A stretch of 64,000 nt of DNA, from NCBI GenBank assembly GCA_031213475.1, contig JARUPZ010000036.1, positions 1,984,001-2,048,000 of the forward strand, written 5' to 3'. The notes under the pieces were generated by a model, which saw nothing but the letters and a program-made list of their open reading frames with translations, was not told the origin of the DNA and made no database searches. Positions 23,701 through 34,379 of this stretch are shown piece by piece; positions within the stretch are counted from its first letter, which is position 1, and every line of letters starts with the position of its first letter. Made by a program: the position numbers and the translations under genes. This DNA comes from Nereocystis luetkeana (lineage: Eukaryota; Sar; Phaeophyceae; Laminariales; Laminariaceae).

Positions 23701-26700
23701 CCCCCCCCCCCTATTGTATAGGTTGGGTTGGCGTCGGTTGGCAACGACACTGTAAAACATGCCGCTCACTACGTGAGCTAGACAACCAGGGTACCGTTTT
23801 TTTTTTTGGCGGTCGCCCACAGCTGGTTGTCGAGTTAGATCGTTTGTGCGAGGTAAACAACCTTTACTCCGCACAAGTGGTAATTATCGTATCACGTAGT
23901 GTTCAAGGTAAGGCACCCAAGAGGCAGTAATATATTACTCCAATTGCTGTCTCTGAAATTGCCTACACCGGAATTAAATCAACTCATTGAAGCTGTCATC
24001 CATGTGCAAGTCCGCCTCACAAGCGGTTCTTAGGAGGATGCAGCTCACTCTTCATGCGACTCGCCGGACACCTCACGGCGCTTCGCGCTAGGTGCAAGTC
24101 TGCCTGGTCGGTGAAAACCCGACATGCTCCGTCCTGGCATTGTAGGGATGCGAGGGTCTATGGTCATACGACTACGGCCATGCATGAGATCGAGTACATC
24201 TCTCCTATCGAGTACACCCCCCCTATTATATACCTGGCGTATATATATATAGGTTGGGTTGGCGTCGGTTGGCGACGACGCTGTAAAACACGCCTCTCAC
24301 TACGTGAGCTAGACAGCCAGGGTATCGTTTTTTTGTTTGTTTGTTTCATGGCGGTCACCACGGCTGGCGGTCGAATTGGATCATTTTCGTGCGACGAGAA
24401 CCTTCCCTCTGCAGAAGGGGGTTGATCGTATCACGTAGTGTGTATATGGTATGGCACCCCCGAGGCAGTTTCATAGTAAACCCATTACTGTCTCTAGAAC
24501 TGGCCACACCAGAAATTAAGTCAATTCATTGACGCCGTCATCCATATGCAAGAAACTCCGCCTCAGACGCGGTTCTTGGTAGGATGCAGCTCACCCTTCA
24601 TGCGACTCGTCCAACACCTCACGGCGCTTCGTGCTTGGTGCAAGCAATGTCGGCCTAGTCGGCGGAAAACCGGACGTGATCCGTCCCGGCATTGCAGGGA
24701 TGCGAGGGTCTATTAACATACGACTATGGCCGTGCATGACGACGATTACCCCCCACCCCTCATGTTTGCCGTGAACTAAATCGAATTGGATTGCTGACGC
24801 CATCTCCACCTCCTAACCCCACTCCCTAATTTCGCTCGCGAAATATGCCGAACTGGATTTGCTCGGGGCCAGGCCGCTGGAGCTAGTCATGATCGACGTG
24901 TCTCATCACGTTAAAGAGGTGCGAGTGGGTTCGTGTTCGCGGGGTAGGAAGGTGTGCAGTCTTGGCGGGTAGGACTGGGGTCGTTATAAACGTCAGACAG
25001 ATCACGATATATCTATCTACAGATACGTCATGATTTAGATCCTCTAGATCCACAACATGCCGCCATGAGATGTTGCGCAGGATCTGTACTGTTAATAGCA
25101 GTACAAGGTGCAACCCAGTAAGCAATGATTAAGAGGCTCTAACCTGGAAATATGAGCTGAAGTAGATCATACAAAGCAGGAATCTATCTACCTTGAAATA
25201 TCTGGATCATGGAGCGGGAATGATCTGTAGACGACTTGTAGATGGCGTGTAGATGATCTGTAGATGATATGTAGATGTTCTGTCCGGTGTATGAAACAAG
25301 TTGTTAGCGGTGTGGGTCGGGGCACGCTCGAGAGATTACCGAGTCGACCTAGGGTAGGGGTTTTCAATTTAATTCGAGGCCAACCATTTCCTACTGACGG
25401 GAGCTTCCTCAACCATTGTAGACTGAGGAGTTGCCCATTGAAGTTGGACTCGATGTGTATTTAATTCTCTATCTGTATGAATAAACCCACGGGGCTGTGT
25501 ATCGGGGCTTACTGTAGCTTTTCCATTTTTTCTCCTAGAGTCGGTTGCTGAGAGTCGGTCGCTGAGTGAGGTATACATACAGCTATGTTTTATTACAAAG
25601 CATGTTGAGCGACATATATACAGTCCCTCAAGCAATGGCAGTCTCAAACACGTTAGGTATCAATCCTATAAATCGACGCACGCGTCTAACCATGACCCCT
25701 GCAACCGTCATTCTTGCAGGTTATGAGCCTCGATACGCATCGTTCTTTCACCCGACCATGTTTTAGGGGCAACCTACTTGGGAGTAGAGTTTGACTTGCA
25801 CGTTTCTGTTTTTGTCGCAGTAGAACCAAGGTCAACCTCATTGGGCCCCGAGCTAGCAACCAAAAACAATGGTTGGTAACTTTTGGTGTTCTCACCCGTC
25901 TGCGAGCAACGTTAGCGACCAGCACTACGGGTAGGTCCATGCTGGGCCCTGCCGTAAGTACGACTCCTAACTAGTAGCATTGTATCTAGGACACCAAATT
26001 GTATTTTCTCCCATTCACGCGAGTGGCCGTCCCTGTGCGAAGTCCCAAGGGGTTAACGTCGCCAAAAACATGCGTGTACTCTTGATAACCCCCCCCCGTA
26101 CACACATTGTTTTTTTCGTGGCTATTGATAACTTCTACGGTTTTGCGGTTGGTTGGTGGTCACCGCGGTTGGTACATGCTCTTGCGATTTCTTCGCACTC
26201 TATCCCCTAAGTCGTTATGCAAGTATGGTATTGCGAGTCGCGCGGGGGGGAGGGGGTACTGGTGTCATGAATGACTGTAGTCGTTTGACCTGAGGCCCTC
26301 GCTTCCTACAATGCCGGGTGGGCGGTGAGGGGGAGTCGTACTTCTTTGTTGTTTGCCTCAGTCACTTGACCATTGACCATGCGTCCATGTCGAGACGGGG
26401 CGGGGCGGAGTGGGGGGGGTGTACTCATGTCATGGACTATGACCACATAAACCCGTGCATCCCTACAATCCCGGGGTGGAGCATGAGAGAGAGGGACGGG
26501 GGTCATATATTATTACGTTGAAAACAATGGTCACCAAAAACAATATAAGTAGACGAATGCTGTGAGCAGAAATGTTTCTCCCAAAGCGTCTCCAATACAT
26601 GTGAGGCCGATGGGGACGAATCCCGCGTCCTGATGGCCCTGGAGATTGATTACTTCAGGCACCCGGGTTTTGTTTTGGGGTGTGGTCAGTCGGGTCTACT

Positions 26701-27251
26701 GCTCCAACACAGCGCCGTTACCTCATTTAATCCGCGCCCCCCACCAGGAGTGGTAATGACGCGGCCCAGCCTTGAAAAAAAAGTTGATGATTTTGATGAT
26801 TTGATGATTATGGTATCATCAGATGAACTTTTTCCTCGATATCTAGCCCGTTCGTTGTCACCAAACAGGCAAAAAACCCCGACTCGCCCTACTCGATGAA
26901 AGAAAAGCAAGCAAAGTACAGAAAATCAGGCCCAGCTTCTTCAAGATGGTTGACATAATCTCGACTTCAAATAATAGGTGCACCGTATCATCTCCCTCCC
27001 TCATCACCCTCTATGTTCATACGACTACGGCTATCCATGATAACGAACACCCCCCCCCCCCCCCACCCCCATTTCCTTCCCCCCCTCCCCTCCCCCCCCT
27101 CCCGCCCGCCCACCACGACCGAACGGGTCACACCCAGCTTGGAGTGTGTACCGCGGATAGTAGGTTGGGATTGAGCTCTGGGGAATACATCGATCGCTTC
27201 TTCGGGGAGCCGAAGAAGCATTGCGTGGGGTACGGCAACCTGGAACTTTAG
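14483..27251 (+). CDS. Secreted glycosyltransferase-like protein, gene copy 1 (7 exons)
   Basis: Gene span. Exons: 14483-14731, 16171-16434, 17465-17676, 18403-18729, 21298-21913, 23195-23358 and about 27138-27251; roughly 650 codons. A hydrophobic N-terminus ([12 protein letters not shown]) looks like a signal peptide, so the product probably enters the ER/Golgi or is secreted. [14 protein letters not shown] in exon 1, [13 protein letters not shown] in exon 3 and [13 protein letters not shown] across exons 3-4 resemble a family of stramenopile and haptophyte proteins that I associate with polysaccharide glycosyltransferases. That family link is recall, and donor and acceptor are unknown. Exon 2 ends in an Ala/Thr-rich linker and exon 5 has a Gly-rich run. 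Phases agree through exon 6, but the exon 6-7 join does not, so a micro-exon or another acceptor is likely. Two diverged copies lie downstream. Confidence 0.7.
14887..14991. mobile_element. TA-flanked MITE, family M1, copy B (105 bp, in intron 1)
   Basis: Ends TTACAGGGGACC and GGCCCCCCGTAA, flanked by TA at 14885-14886 and 14992-14993, with interior similar to copy A. The intron 1 sequences of gene copies 2 and 3 do not carry it, so it inserted after duplication or was lost from them. Confidence 0.75.
16171..16434 (+). CDS. Copy 1, exon 2
   Basis: Acceptor GAAGCAG|TTC and donor TGGCAG|GTAAGA, phase 0 at both ends (the AAG|CAG acceptor three bases upstream is also in phase). Encodes SEFTPNST-like and [18 protein letters not shown] text, a Cys-containing IPNSCS, an Ala/Thr/Gly-rich linker and GGFWTQWWQ. 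Confidence 0.65.
16600..16622. repeat. Short TTAGGG repeat in intron 2
   Basis: Three near-perfect TTAGGG units. The homologous sites in copy 2 (about 40322) and copy 3 (about 63220) have decayed versions. Confidence 0.45.
17465..17676 (+). CDS. Copy 1, exon 3: [13 protein letters not shown] core
   Basis: Acceptor CACCAG|GGATAC; copy 2 has CAATAG|GGATAC at the same place, so the stop seen just upstream there is intronic. Donor TACTG|GTACGT. 212 nt, identical in length in copy 2. Starts in phase 0 and ends in phase 2. Encodes [20 protein letters not shown] and [20 protein letters not shown]. The Arg-x-Asp segment is the likely nucleotide-sugar-binding core by analogy with glycosyltransferases. 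Confidence 0.75.
18060..18395 (+). repeat. Polypyrimidine tract of about 330 nt before exon 4
   Basis: Almost uninterrupted C and T on the coding strand, leading directly to the CCCAG acceptor of exon 4. Copy 2 has a shorter version at about 41820-42005. The Pro/Ser-rich open frames across it are by-products. Confidence 0.8.
18403..18729 (+). CDS. Copy 1, exon 4: DHFALVPR region
   Basis: Acceptor AAACCCAG|GCC and donor CCGG|GTAAGA; begins and ends in phase 2 and is 327 nt, the same length as in copy 2. Encodes [36 protein letters not shown] and [19 protein letters not shown]. The joined [13 protein letters not shown] text spans the exon 3-4 junction, which supports both splice sites. Confidence 0.8.
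19258..19370. mobile_element. TA-flanked MITE, family M1, copy C (113 bp, in intron 4)
   Basis: Ends TTACGGGGGAC and GTCCCCCGTAA with TA at 19256-19257 and 19371-19372. The homologous place in copy 2 (about 42880-42900) reads straight through without it. Confidence 0.75.
19628..19690. repeat. Half copy of foldback family F1
   Basis: Reads ACCCGCTTAGAACTGCACTC and then TTTAGGGGAAAATCTA, matching one arm of the elements at 4373 and 36008. Its counterpart in copy 2 is at 43175-43235. Confidence 0.45.
20216..20655 (+). repeat. PC repeat, copy 2 (intron 4)
   Basis: Begins around GGCGATCGGTCACAGCTGG and runs through GCGAGGTGAACACCC, CTCACGGCGCTTCGCGCTTG, GCTCCGTCCCGGCATTGTAG and GAGATCGAGTACATATCTCC to a C-rich end at 20645-20662. 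A second partial tail unit follows to about 20780. Confidence 0.7.
20805..21256 (+). repeat. PC repeat, copy 3 (intron 4)
   Basis: Begins TAGGTTGGGTTGGCGTCGG, contains CACTACGTGAGCTAGACAAC and the shared central blocks, and ends in a 13-base C run at 21247-21260, just before the exon 5 acceptor. Confidence 0.75.
21298..21913 (+). CDS. Copy 1, exon 5: largest exon, with Gly run
   Basis: Acceptor AAAACAG|TGTC completes a Gly codon from exon 4, and the donor is GAAAAG|GTAAGG in phase 0. Encodes [20 protein letters not shown], a [20 protein letters not shown] helix, an Asp/Gly-rich linker with a long poly-Gly run (GGT repeats at about 21645-21780) and [16 protein letters not shown]. Copy 2 has the same exon with a much shorter Gly run. 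Confidence 0.75.
21950..22145 (+). repeat. (GGTT)n-type tract in intron 5
   Basis: Repeated GGTT/GGTTG words. A shorter version is at 44605-44725 in copy 2. Trp/Gly/Val-rich frames here are artefacts. Confidence 0.75.
22225..22445 (+). mobile_element. Diverged SINE S1 copy (intron 5)
   Basis: Shares AATTCGACGCGAGTCGGCGA, GGCACGTACCGTA, GAGCCTGCTCGGTGACTCCGG-like and TACGACTTACGA blocks, in order, with the S1 body at 8580-8740. The head and tail are not recognisable. Older than the other copies. Confidence 0.6.
23195..23358 (+). CDS. Copy 1, exon 6
   Basis: A long C tract leads to the GGACAG|CCT acceptor; donor ATCAG|GTGGGA leaves phase 2. Encodes [18 protein letters not shown] and [20 protein letters not shown]. 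Copy 2 carries the same exon at 45473-45636, equal in length. Confidence 0.7.
23715..24225 (+). repeat. PC repeat, copy 4 (intron 6)
   Basis: Full-length unit from AGGTTGGGTTGGCGTCGG through CCTTTACTCCGCACAAG, GTAAGGCACCCAAGAGG, GTCATCCATGTGCAAG, the GGCGCTTCGCGC block and the CATACGACTACGGCCATG tail to a C run. Confidence 0.75.
24240..24755 (+). repeat. PC repeat, copy 5 (intron 6, tandem to copy 4)
   Basis: Same block order as copy 4, beginning ATATAGGTTGGGTTGGCG and ending at a C-rich CCCCCCACCCC. Somewhat more diverged. Confidence 0.7.
27138..27251 (+). CDS. Copy 1, exon 7 (last exon, stop at 27249-27251)
   Basis: A long C-rich tract ends in CACACCCAG|CTT. The frame reads [20 protein letters not shown] and ends [12 protein letters not shown] before TAG. 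Between copies 1 and 2 most base changes in this frame are silent, which supports it as coding. Phase 0 here does not fit phase 2 at the end of exon 6. An acceptor at 27161 would fit, or a micro-exon is missing. Confidence 0.6.
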   Translation, partial: LGVCTADSRLGLSSGEYIDRFFGEPKKHCVGYGNLEL

Positions 27252-27779
27252 TTGATATACCTGGCACAGCCCTTTCCGGCGGCGGACTACTTGTAAATGG
27301 AGTTGAAGAAGTTTTGGGGTAGGGCGGGGGGGAGGGGGGGAAGAGAGAGAAGGGGCGGCCCCTGTTGGCACGTCTTACTGTCGAGGAGGCTGATGAGGGT
27401 AAAACGTTTCCTACGAGTTGAGATTTCTGGAAAGTAAAAGTAATGTTCGTCGTTCAAGCTCGACGGACGTTTTCTACAATACATTCAGCAGCAACATGAT
27501 TGCACGAATACAAACTCTAGAATCAAGACTGCTGATTGTCGTTCATCCACGACGGAGCTAGCTTCAAGAACATGCGTGAACGAGTACGAGCTACTACGGC
27601 GTCTAGAAGTCCTGCATGACTTGGCAACGCGGCCGCCAATAGCGACCGCCACCCTGGTGTGTCGAGAATATCAAGGTCGTTATCACAGCGGCAGCCGACG
27701 GGCCTAACGGCCTGCCGCTGCTCGTCGTGATATACGGCCAACTCACGACGGAGACTGGTGGCTTCAACCTACAGCTGTA

Positions 27780-28625
27780 AGCCTTGACATTGCCCGAGCA
27801 ACAATGAAAGGAACAGGTAGTCTAACCTAGTGCTGTAAGCCATGGCATTGCCCGAGCAACGACAAAATAGACAGGTAGTCTAACCTATCGCTGAAAGCCT
27901 TGGTATGCCCAAGCAATGACGGAAGAGACAAAAGGTAGTCTAACCTACTGCTGTAAGCCCTGGCATTGCCCGAGAGCAACGGCATAAGAGCCAGGTAGCC
28001 TTGGTGTTGCCTGAGAGCAAAGACTAAAGAGCCAGGTAGCCTTGGTGTTGCCTGAGAGCAAAGACTAAAGAGGCAGGTAGCCTAACCTACTGCTGTACAC
28101 CTGGGTATTTGCGCGAGCAACGTCAAAAGTGACAAGGCAGCCTAACCTATGGTATTGCCCGAGAGCAACGACAACGAGACATGTAGTAATAGTCTGACCT
28201 ACTACTGTAAGCCTTAGCCTCACTCAAGCAACGACAAACGAAACAAGGTAGACTATCCTACTGCTGTAGGCCTTGGTATTGCCCGCGCAATGACAAAAGA
28301 GATAAAGTAGTATAACCCTTTGCTAAAAGCCTTGGTATTGCCCGAGCAACGACAAAAGAGACAAAGTAGTCTAACCCACTACTGTAAGCCATGGTATTAC
28401 CCGAGATCAACGACTAAAGGGGCAGGTAGTCTAATTAAAGCCTACTGCTGAAAGCCTTGGTGTTGCCCGAGATCAACGACTAAAGAGACAGGTAGTCTAA
28501 CCTACTGCTGTAAGTCTTGGTATTGCCCGTGCAACGACAAAAGAGTCAAGGCAGTCTAAGTTACTGCTGTTAGCTGTGGTATTGCCCGAGAGCGTCGACA
28601 AAAGAGACAGGTAGTAATGGTCTAA
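27780..28625 (+). repeat. Minisatellite, period near 57 bp, unit 1
   Basis: About 14 degenerate tandem copies built from CTGCTGTAAGCCTTGGTATT, GCCCGAGCAACGACAAAAGA and CAGGTAGTCTAACCTA. It lies just downstream of gene copy 1. The homologous array after copy 2 is at 49870-50545. Confidence 0.85.
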
Positions 28626-28629
28626 CTTA

Positions 28630-29632
<1,003 letters not shown>

Positions 29633-29853
29633 AGACATCAAAGCACTACCTTCCTCTATAAGCTTTGCAGCAACACCCAATTTCCAAATCCTCTCTATCT
29701 CCTTCTACCACAGCACACTGCTGTACACACACAATCATGCACGCTTGACACGAGAAGGTATCTGTTTGTCCCGCCGCGTTTTTGGTCCAGATCGTACTTT
29801 TTGCCGGTGCGTATCGAAAACCCGCCGCAATTTTAATATTTTACCAACCGATT

Positions 29854-30258
29854 TCACCTCCCGTGTAGAGAGGATGAGGAGCGACGCTCGCTACACCGCG
29901 TTGTTGGTAACCCGTGGCGGTGATAATGAGTTTCGGCGTGAAGACCTTGCCCCGAGCAAAGACAACTCAACTGCATACAGCAGCGGAAGGAAGAAGCCTG
30001 CCTGCAGCACCTGTGGTGAGACAACACAAACCGCCTACACGGTGCGAAAGACGTTGGCTCTCCTAGCAGGAAGAGCGGATGTATATCGCGTATGCGCGGT
30101 TCATATATCATCCTGCGTCGGTTCACGTCTGCTCGCGCCGGCTTTGTTTGATTCCCGTCGATTTTTACCACTCGGCTTGACGCTGCTGCTGCTGTTGCTT
30201 CTCCCTCTTTGTTTCGCCATCGTATGATGCTGTTGTTGGCACCCTGCTCGAGCTCCAC
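29854..30258 (-). CDS. Hypothetical minus-strand frame conserved in units 1 and 2
   Basis: 134 codons open on the minus strand. The paralogous segment in unit 2 (54879-55304) keeps an open frame of similar length despite several length differences. Shared text includes ANNSIIRWRN, RVV-IDG, LLGEPTSFAPCRRFVLSHH and RQASSFRCCMQL. The plus strand of the same segment is open in unit 1 but broken in unit 2. No domain recognised. Retained frame could be chance in a recent duplicate. Confidence 0.25.
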   Translation of the reverse strand: MELEQGANNSIIRWRNKEGEATAAAASSRVVKIDGNQTKPARADVNRRRMIYEPRIRDIHPLFLLGEPTSFAPCRRFVLSHHRCCRQASSFRCCMQLSCLCSGQGLHAETHYHRHGLPTTRCSERRSSSSLHGR

Positions 30259-30501
30259 TACTACTTTTAATATCAGTAAGAATCACGATGATCCAAAATC
30301 ACGAAATCGACCCCTACCATCTTTCATGTACGGGTACCACATGCAGTACGTACGTACCACACTGGCGATCGTATATATGTACAGATTTGACAAAAAAACC
30401 CCATCAGAACATCGGTCCGACCGGATTTCGTACACCAGATCGATCAATACCAGTAGAACAACAAAAAAGAGCATTACTGCCTGCAGCTTGGACTGATGTA
30501 T

Positions 30502-30924
30502 TAATATTACACTGCGACTAAATACACCACTGCTGTAGGATGATGCAGCAGTAGTAACTAGTTGAAGTAAAATAAATACCTGCGATAGAGATATCAGATT
30601 ACTTCGATGGCAAAGAAAGCCCCGAGGCCAAACAGAGAAAATAATTGCGTACCAGGTAGCCTGGGGTACAGGACGGGTACACGAGTAGACAGCAGCAGTT
30701 TACTTGAACACACGTAATATTACACTGCGGCTAAATACACCACTGCTGTAGGATGATGCAGCAGTAACTAGTTGAAGTAAAATAAATACCTGCGATAGAG
30801 ATATCAGATTACTTCGATGGCAAAGAAAGCCCCGAGGCCAAACAGAGAAAATAATTGCGTACCAGGTAGCCTGGGGTACAGGACGGGTACACGAGTAGAC
30901 AGCAGCAGTTTACTTGAACACACG
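30502..30924 (+). repeat. Recent tandem duplication, 213 and 210 bp
   Basis: Copies at 30502-30714 and 30715-30924 differ by one substitution in the first 20 bases and one 3-base (TAG) indel. Each ends in GACAGCAGCAGTTTACTTGA. No gene inside. Unit 2 lacks the segment, so it arose after the large duplication or was lost from unit 2. Confidence 0.9.
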
Positions 30925-30999
30925 CCGGTGGGCGCAGGTACGAAGACGAGAAGGACGCACTCGAAAAACAGAAACGAAAAAAATGGAAATTTCAAGAGT

Positions 31000-31490
31000 C
31001 CGAAAACTTGTCGATGCGATGGACTCAGACCGGCTTGCGCTCTGAGAACCCACGTACCAGTTATATTTTATGTACGAGAACGACTACTACTACGAGAATC
31101 ACCGAGGCGATCAGGATACCAGCATACCAGCCCACTAAATGACGACACCATTGATGAAAAAGGGCCGAGGGGGGCAGTAAATAAACAAAGAAGCAACGCG
31201 CCCCTAATAAATTCAATCTCTGGGACACGAAAACAAGTACGAAAAATAGTAATATGTGTGATAATCAGCACAGAGCTGTTTGTCCACTCTTCTTCTATTC
31301 GAAAAAAAATGAATTGGTGATGTTTTTGTGGGTACATAGCAGAGCAGTCGTCTTTCGCTACGAATCCGATCAAATTTTTGTACCAGGTATTAATAGCATT
31401 AATATTAATAGTCACGGTACTCGTACGTACCAAAAAGAAACAACAAGTCGGAACTGATTCCTCTTTCCTCCAGGCCTACAGAGATGAAAA
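31000..31490. other. No gene recognised
   Basis: AT-rich sequence with short frames only. Homology to unit 2 resumes at about 31500, with CAGCTTTTCACGACGTCAAA also at 55318. Confidence 0.4.
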
Positions 31491-31609
31491 CTTGCTTGGC
31501 CAGCTTTTCACGACGTCAAAACTCGCCCTATATCACCTGTGCAGCAGCCGGTTAGACGGCTTGTGGGCGTTGTACCGACATTGCTCGCTGCTCGAAAGCG
31601 TTCGATTTC

Positions 31610-32290
31610 TCCGTGTTATACTCGATATTCCGAGTATACTCGGAGTACTCCGAGTATCGAGTAATTTTCGTACTTCGAGTACTCCGAGTATTAGAGTACT
31701 GGTGGCCTAAATACTCGGAGTACTTGGAATATGAGCAGTACTGAAGGGCCAAAACCTCCGAGTACTGGGAGTATGAGCAGTACTTATACTCGAGTACAAG
31801 CAGTACCCGGAGTACAAACATCTAAATTACTCGGGGTACTCCGAGTATCGCGAGTATTGAACCCAGGAATACTTCATCATCCGAGTAAAATACTCCGAGT
31901 AATACTCTAACCCTGAAATACTCCGAGTATTACTCGTACCTCGGAATATGAAACCCTAAAATACTCCGAGTATTGAAGCTTTCGCAGTACGAAATGCCCA
32001 AGTACTCCGAGTACTTAAAGTAGGGGCAGTACCAGATCCCCAAATACTTCAAGTACAACGAGTATTCCAGAGTAATAAACCCCAAAAACTCGGAATACAG
32101 CAGTATTTCAGAGTATCGAACCCCAAAATACTCCGAGTACAAGCAGTATTGAGAGTGATCATACCCGAAATACTCCGAGTACGAGCATTGTCCCGGAGTA
32201 TCGAGCCCTGAAATACTCCGAGTACACGAAGTACCTGAATTACGTTATTATATCCGATGCTCGTTACTTTACTCCAAGGTACTCGGAGCA
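31610..32290. repeat. ACTCCGAGTA array, unit 1
   Basis: Degenerate tandem array with a period of roughly 45 bp. Each unit carries the self-complementary word ACTCCGAGT/ACTCGGAGT and links such as AACCCCAAAATA and AAGCAGTATT. Tyr/Ser-rich frames on the minus strand are by-products. Homologous to 55430-56525. Confidence 0.8.
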
Positions 32291-32517
32291 TCTATCTGCA
32301 CCTTCTCATATTCATATCTTACGAGAATCGTCTGGCCTTTGCTCAGGACGACCCAATCTGGCACACTGTTCTGTCGATGACCACCAAAATTACAGCCGTT
32401 CTTCGTGCAGATACGTTTCGTACGGCATTTACATTTTGCGTTACCACTGCTGCTGCCGTCTCCATCATCCTCGTGTTTAGTAATGAAGTAAGTTCGACAT
32501 CGCCTTCATTTCATTAT

Positions 32518-34108
32518 TGTTGTTGTTGTTCTCACATTAACTCATCGCCACAATACAACGCAGTCCGTGGTCGCAGGACACAGGCTCCAGTAACTCTGGA
32601 GTGGAAGAAATACCTCGGTAAAAAAATGAAACAAGCAAGGAGTAGTACGCACGATTACTGAAGCACATCTATATGACCGCCCGGGTGTGCGCCTACGCCT
32701 GAAGGTGCGAATGCTGAGAGCCGAGGTGATCGAAACGTTGCTCTACGGTTGCGTTACTTGGAGCCCGAGCAAGACTGATTACGGTAGGCTACGGGAGGTC
32801 CACCATAAGATGCTCCTCCGATGCATCGGCTGGCGAAAACGAAAGCGCGAAGACCACATTCTATCCTATGCTAGCGCGCTTCTCAGGACAAAATCTGAAA
32901 GCGTTGAGACGACGGTACGCAGACGTAGGCTCTTGTTTGCGGGCTTTGTGACACGCATGGGAGAGGAGCGTTTGCCGAAGAGGGTGATGTTTGGGGAGAT
33001 GGTTGGGGGTAAGGGTTACTCCGGAGGACAGGAGTGGGACTGGATGAGGTACCTTGAGGAGGACCTCAAGGAGTTCGGCATCAAGCTCGAAGGGTGGCGC
33101 GAGGCAACACAGAAAGCCGGCAGATGGTTCCGACGGGTCGAGGAAGGGGCGGAGGCCTTCATGCGGAAATGGCATACAGATGAGAAGGAGGCATCGGCAG
33201 AACGGCATAGAATAGGTGCAACCACGACCACAGCCGTTGACGCCAACGCGAGTGCGCAGAATGGCAGGGAAGAGGGGGGGGGCGAAAGGGGGACGAGGGG
33301 GAATGGGGGGGGGAGGGGGGGGGCGGTTTGCCCAACAGACTGAAGCCTGATTATGGCCATCATCATCGTGATGCACTCCCTTCTTTGGGACCCAAGTAAC
33401 TAGCATGGTGCCACCTGGGCAACTTTGAGTGTCTGTATGCTCCATTGCCTGCCTTTCGTATTTTCTTTCCCCCCCGCCCGTGATTATCGCTTTTTTGTCC
33501 CTTCTTTTTTTCATTTTTCTTTCATTCCCGTTTGTACCTCTTTGTGTCTTTGTTAGTATGGTCCGTTTTGCCTTCTTTTTTTGCGTTTTGCTATCTGCTT
33601 CTGTTTTTGTTTTGTTTTGTTTTTTTAGCTACGCTTCATCTTCTTTTTTAGGTTTTTGTCTGCTATTAATAGTCTCCTTTTTGCTTCCCTGGTGTCCGCA
33701 GTGGTGGCGTGCGTATGCTTGTTTTTTGTTTTTGCCTCTGTTTTTACTTGAGGTATTTCTTCCACACTCCAAAGTTATTGGAGCCTGTCCTCACGGACTG
33801 CATTGTATTGTGAGTTAATGTGAGAACAACAACAAAAAGCAAACACCTCAGACAAAACATGAAAAAAGGAGGCCCGCGCGCGTACGTAGCAGATACATGC
33901 GGTACGCTGTACAAGTCGCCACAGAAACCGAGAAGACCACATACTACCAAGAAAAAAATAGACAGGATGAAAACAACAACTCGACGCCGAAAAATCGAAA
34001 TCAAAAATCGAAAAAACAAAATCACACATACATCCAAAAGGGAAGAAGAGAAAAAAAACGTTTTAAGTCAGTCAAGGAAGCAATATAAAGCAAGACATCA
34101 TTAATTAT
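32518..34108. mobile_element. Composite insertion of about 1.6 kb with long inverted repeats around a LINE tail
   Basis: In unit 2 the flanks are directly joined: TTTCATTTCATTAT runs straight into CCTACCAGCAC at about 56740-56760. Here they are separated by about 1.59 kb. Inverted repeats of roughly 90 bp bound 32518-33836: the left arm contains CTCACATTAACTC, GCAGTCCGTGG and GGAAGAAATACCTC, and the right arm contains their complements at 33750-33836. Between them lies the LINE fragment. A further 270 bp of A-rich sequence completes the insertion. CATTAT and AATTAT at the two edges may be an imperfect target duplication. Confidence 0.65.
32660..33343 (+). pseudogene. LINE C-terminal fragment (open frame, 5'-truncated)
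   Basis: An open frame with LYDRPGV, KVRMLRAEVIETLLYGCVTW, the KMLLRCIGWRKRKREDH region, TTVRRRRLLFAGFVTRMGEE and FRRVEEGAEAFMRKWH corresponds to the part of a non-LTR reverse transcriptase ORF after the catalytic domain. There is no RT core, so it is a 5'-truncated remnant although its frame is intact to the stop at 33343. Gly-rich text at the end comes from G runs. It lies inside the inverted-repeat insertion. Confidence 0.8.
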
Positions 34109-34379
34109 CCTACCAGCAAGGTCGTCTTCGTCTGACCTCTGCTCTGACACCTCGATTTAACACATCCCATCCTCTCGATTAAAGTGATAATATTGACGAT
34201 CATTCATTCGGATATTTCGGCGTCCGATCCTGCGGGCATTCCTTGCACCCGTGGTGGCATTAGGATCTTTAGTACTACTCACACTCGCACTTACTCGCAA
34301 CATTCAGGCAGTATTTCGAGGTTTGTTTGTTTGAAGTTGAGTAGTGCTCACACTCCCAGTCACTCGCACCGCTGTTGAG

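Noticed and set aside
27780-28625. CRISPR-like regular repeats
   Set aside because: Units of about 57 bp are degenerate along their whole length with no constant repeat and variable spacer; eukaryotic minisatellite.
31552-32291. Tyr/Ser-rich frames on the minus strand
   Set aside because: Translation of the ACTCCGAGTA array; open only because the repeat lacks stops in that frame.
33429-33818. Hydrophobic 129-residue frame resembling a membrane protein
   Set aside because: T-rich sequence inside the inverted-repeat insertion; Phe/Leu bias is compositional and there is no paralogue support.
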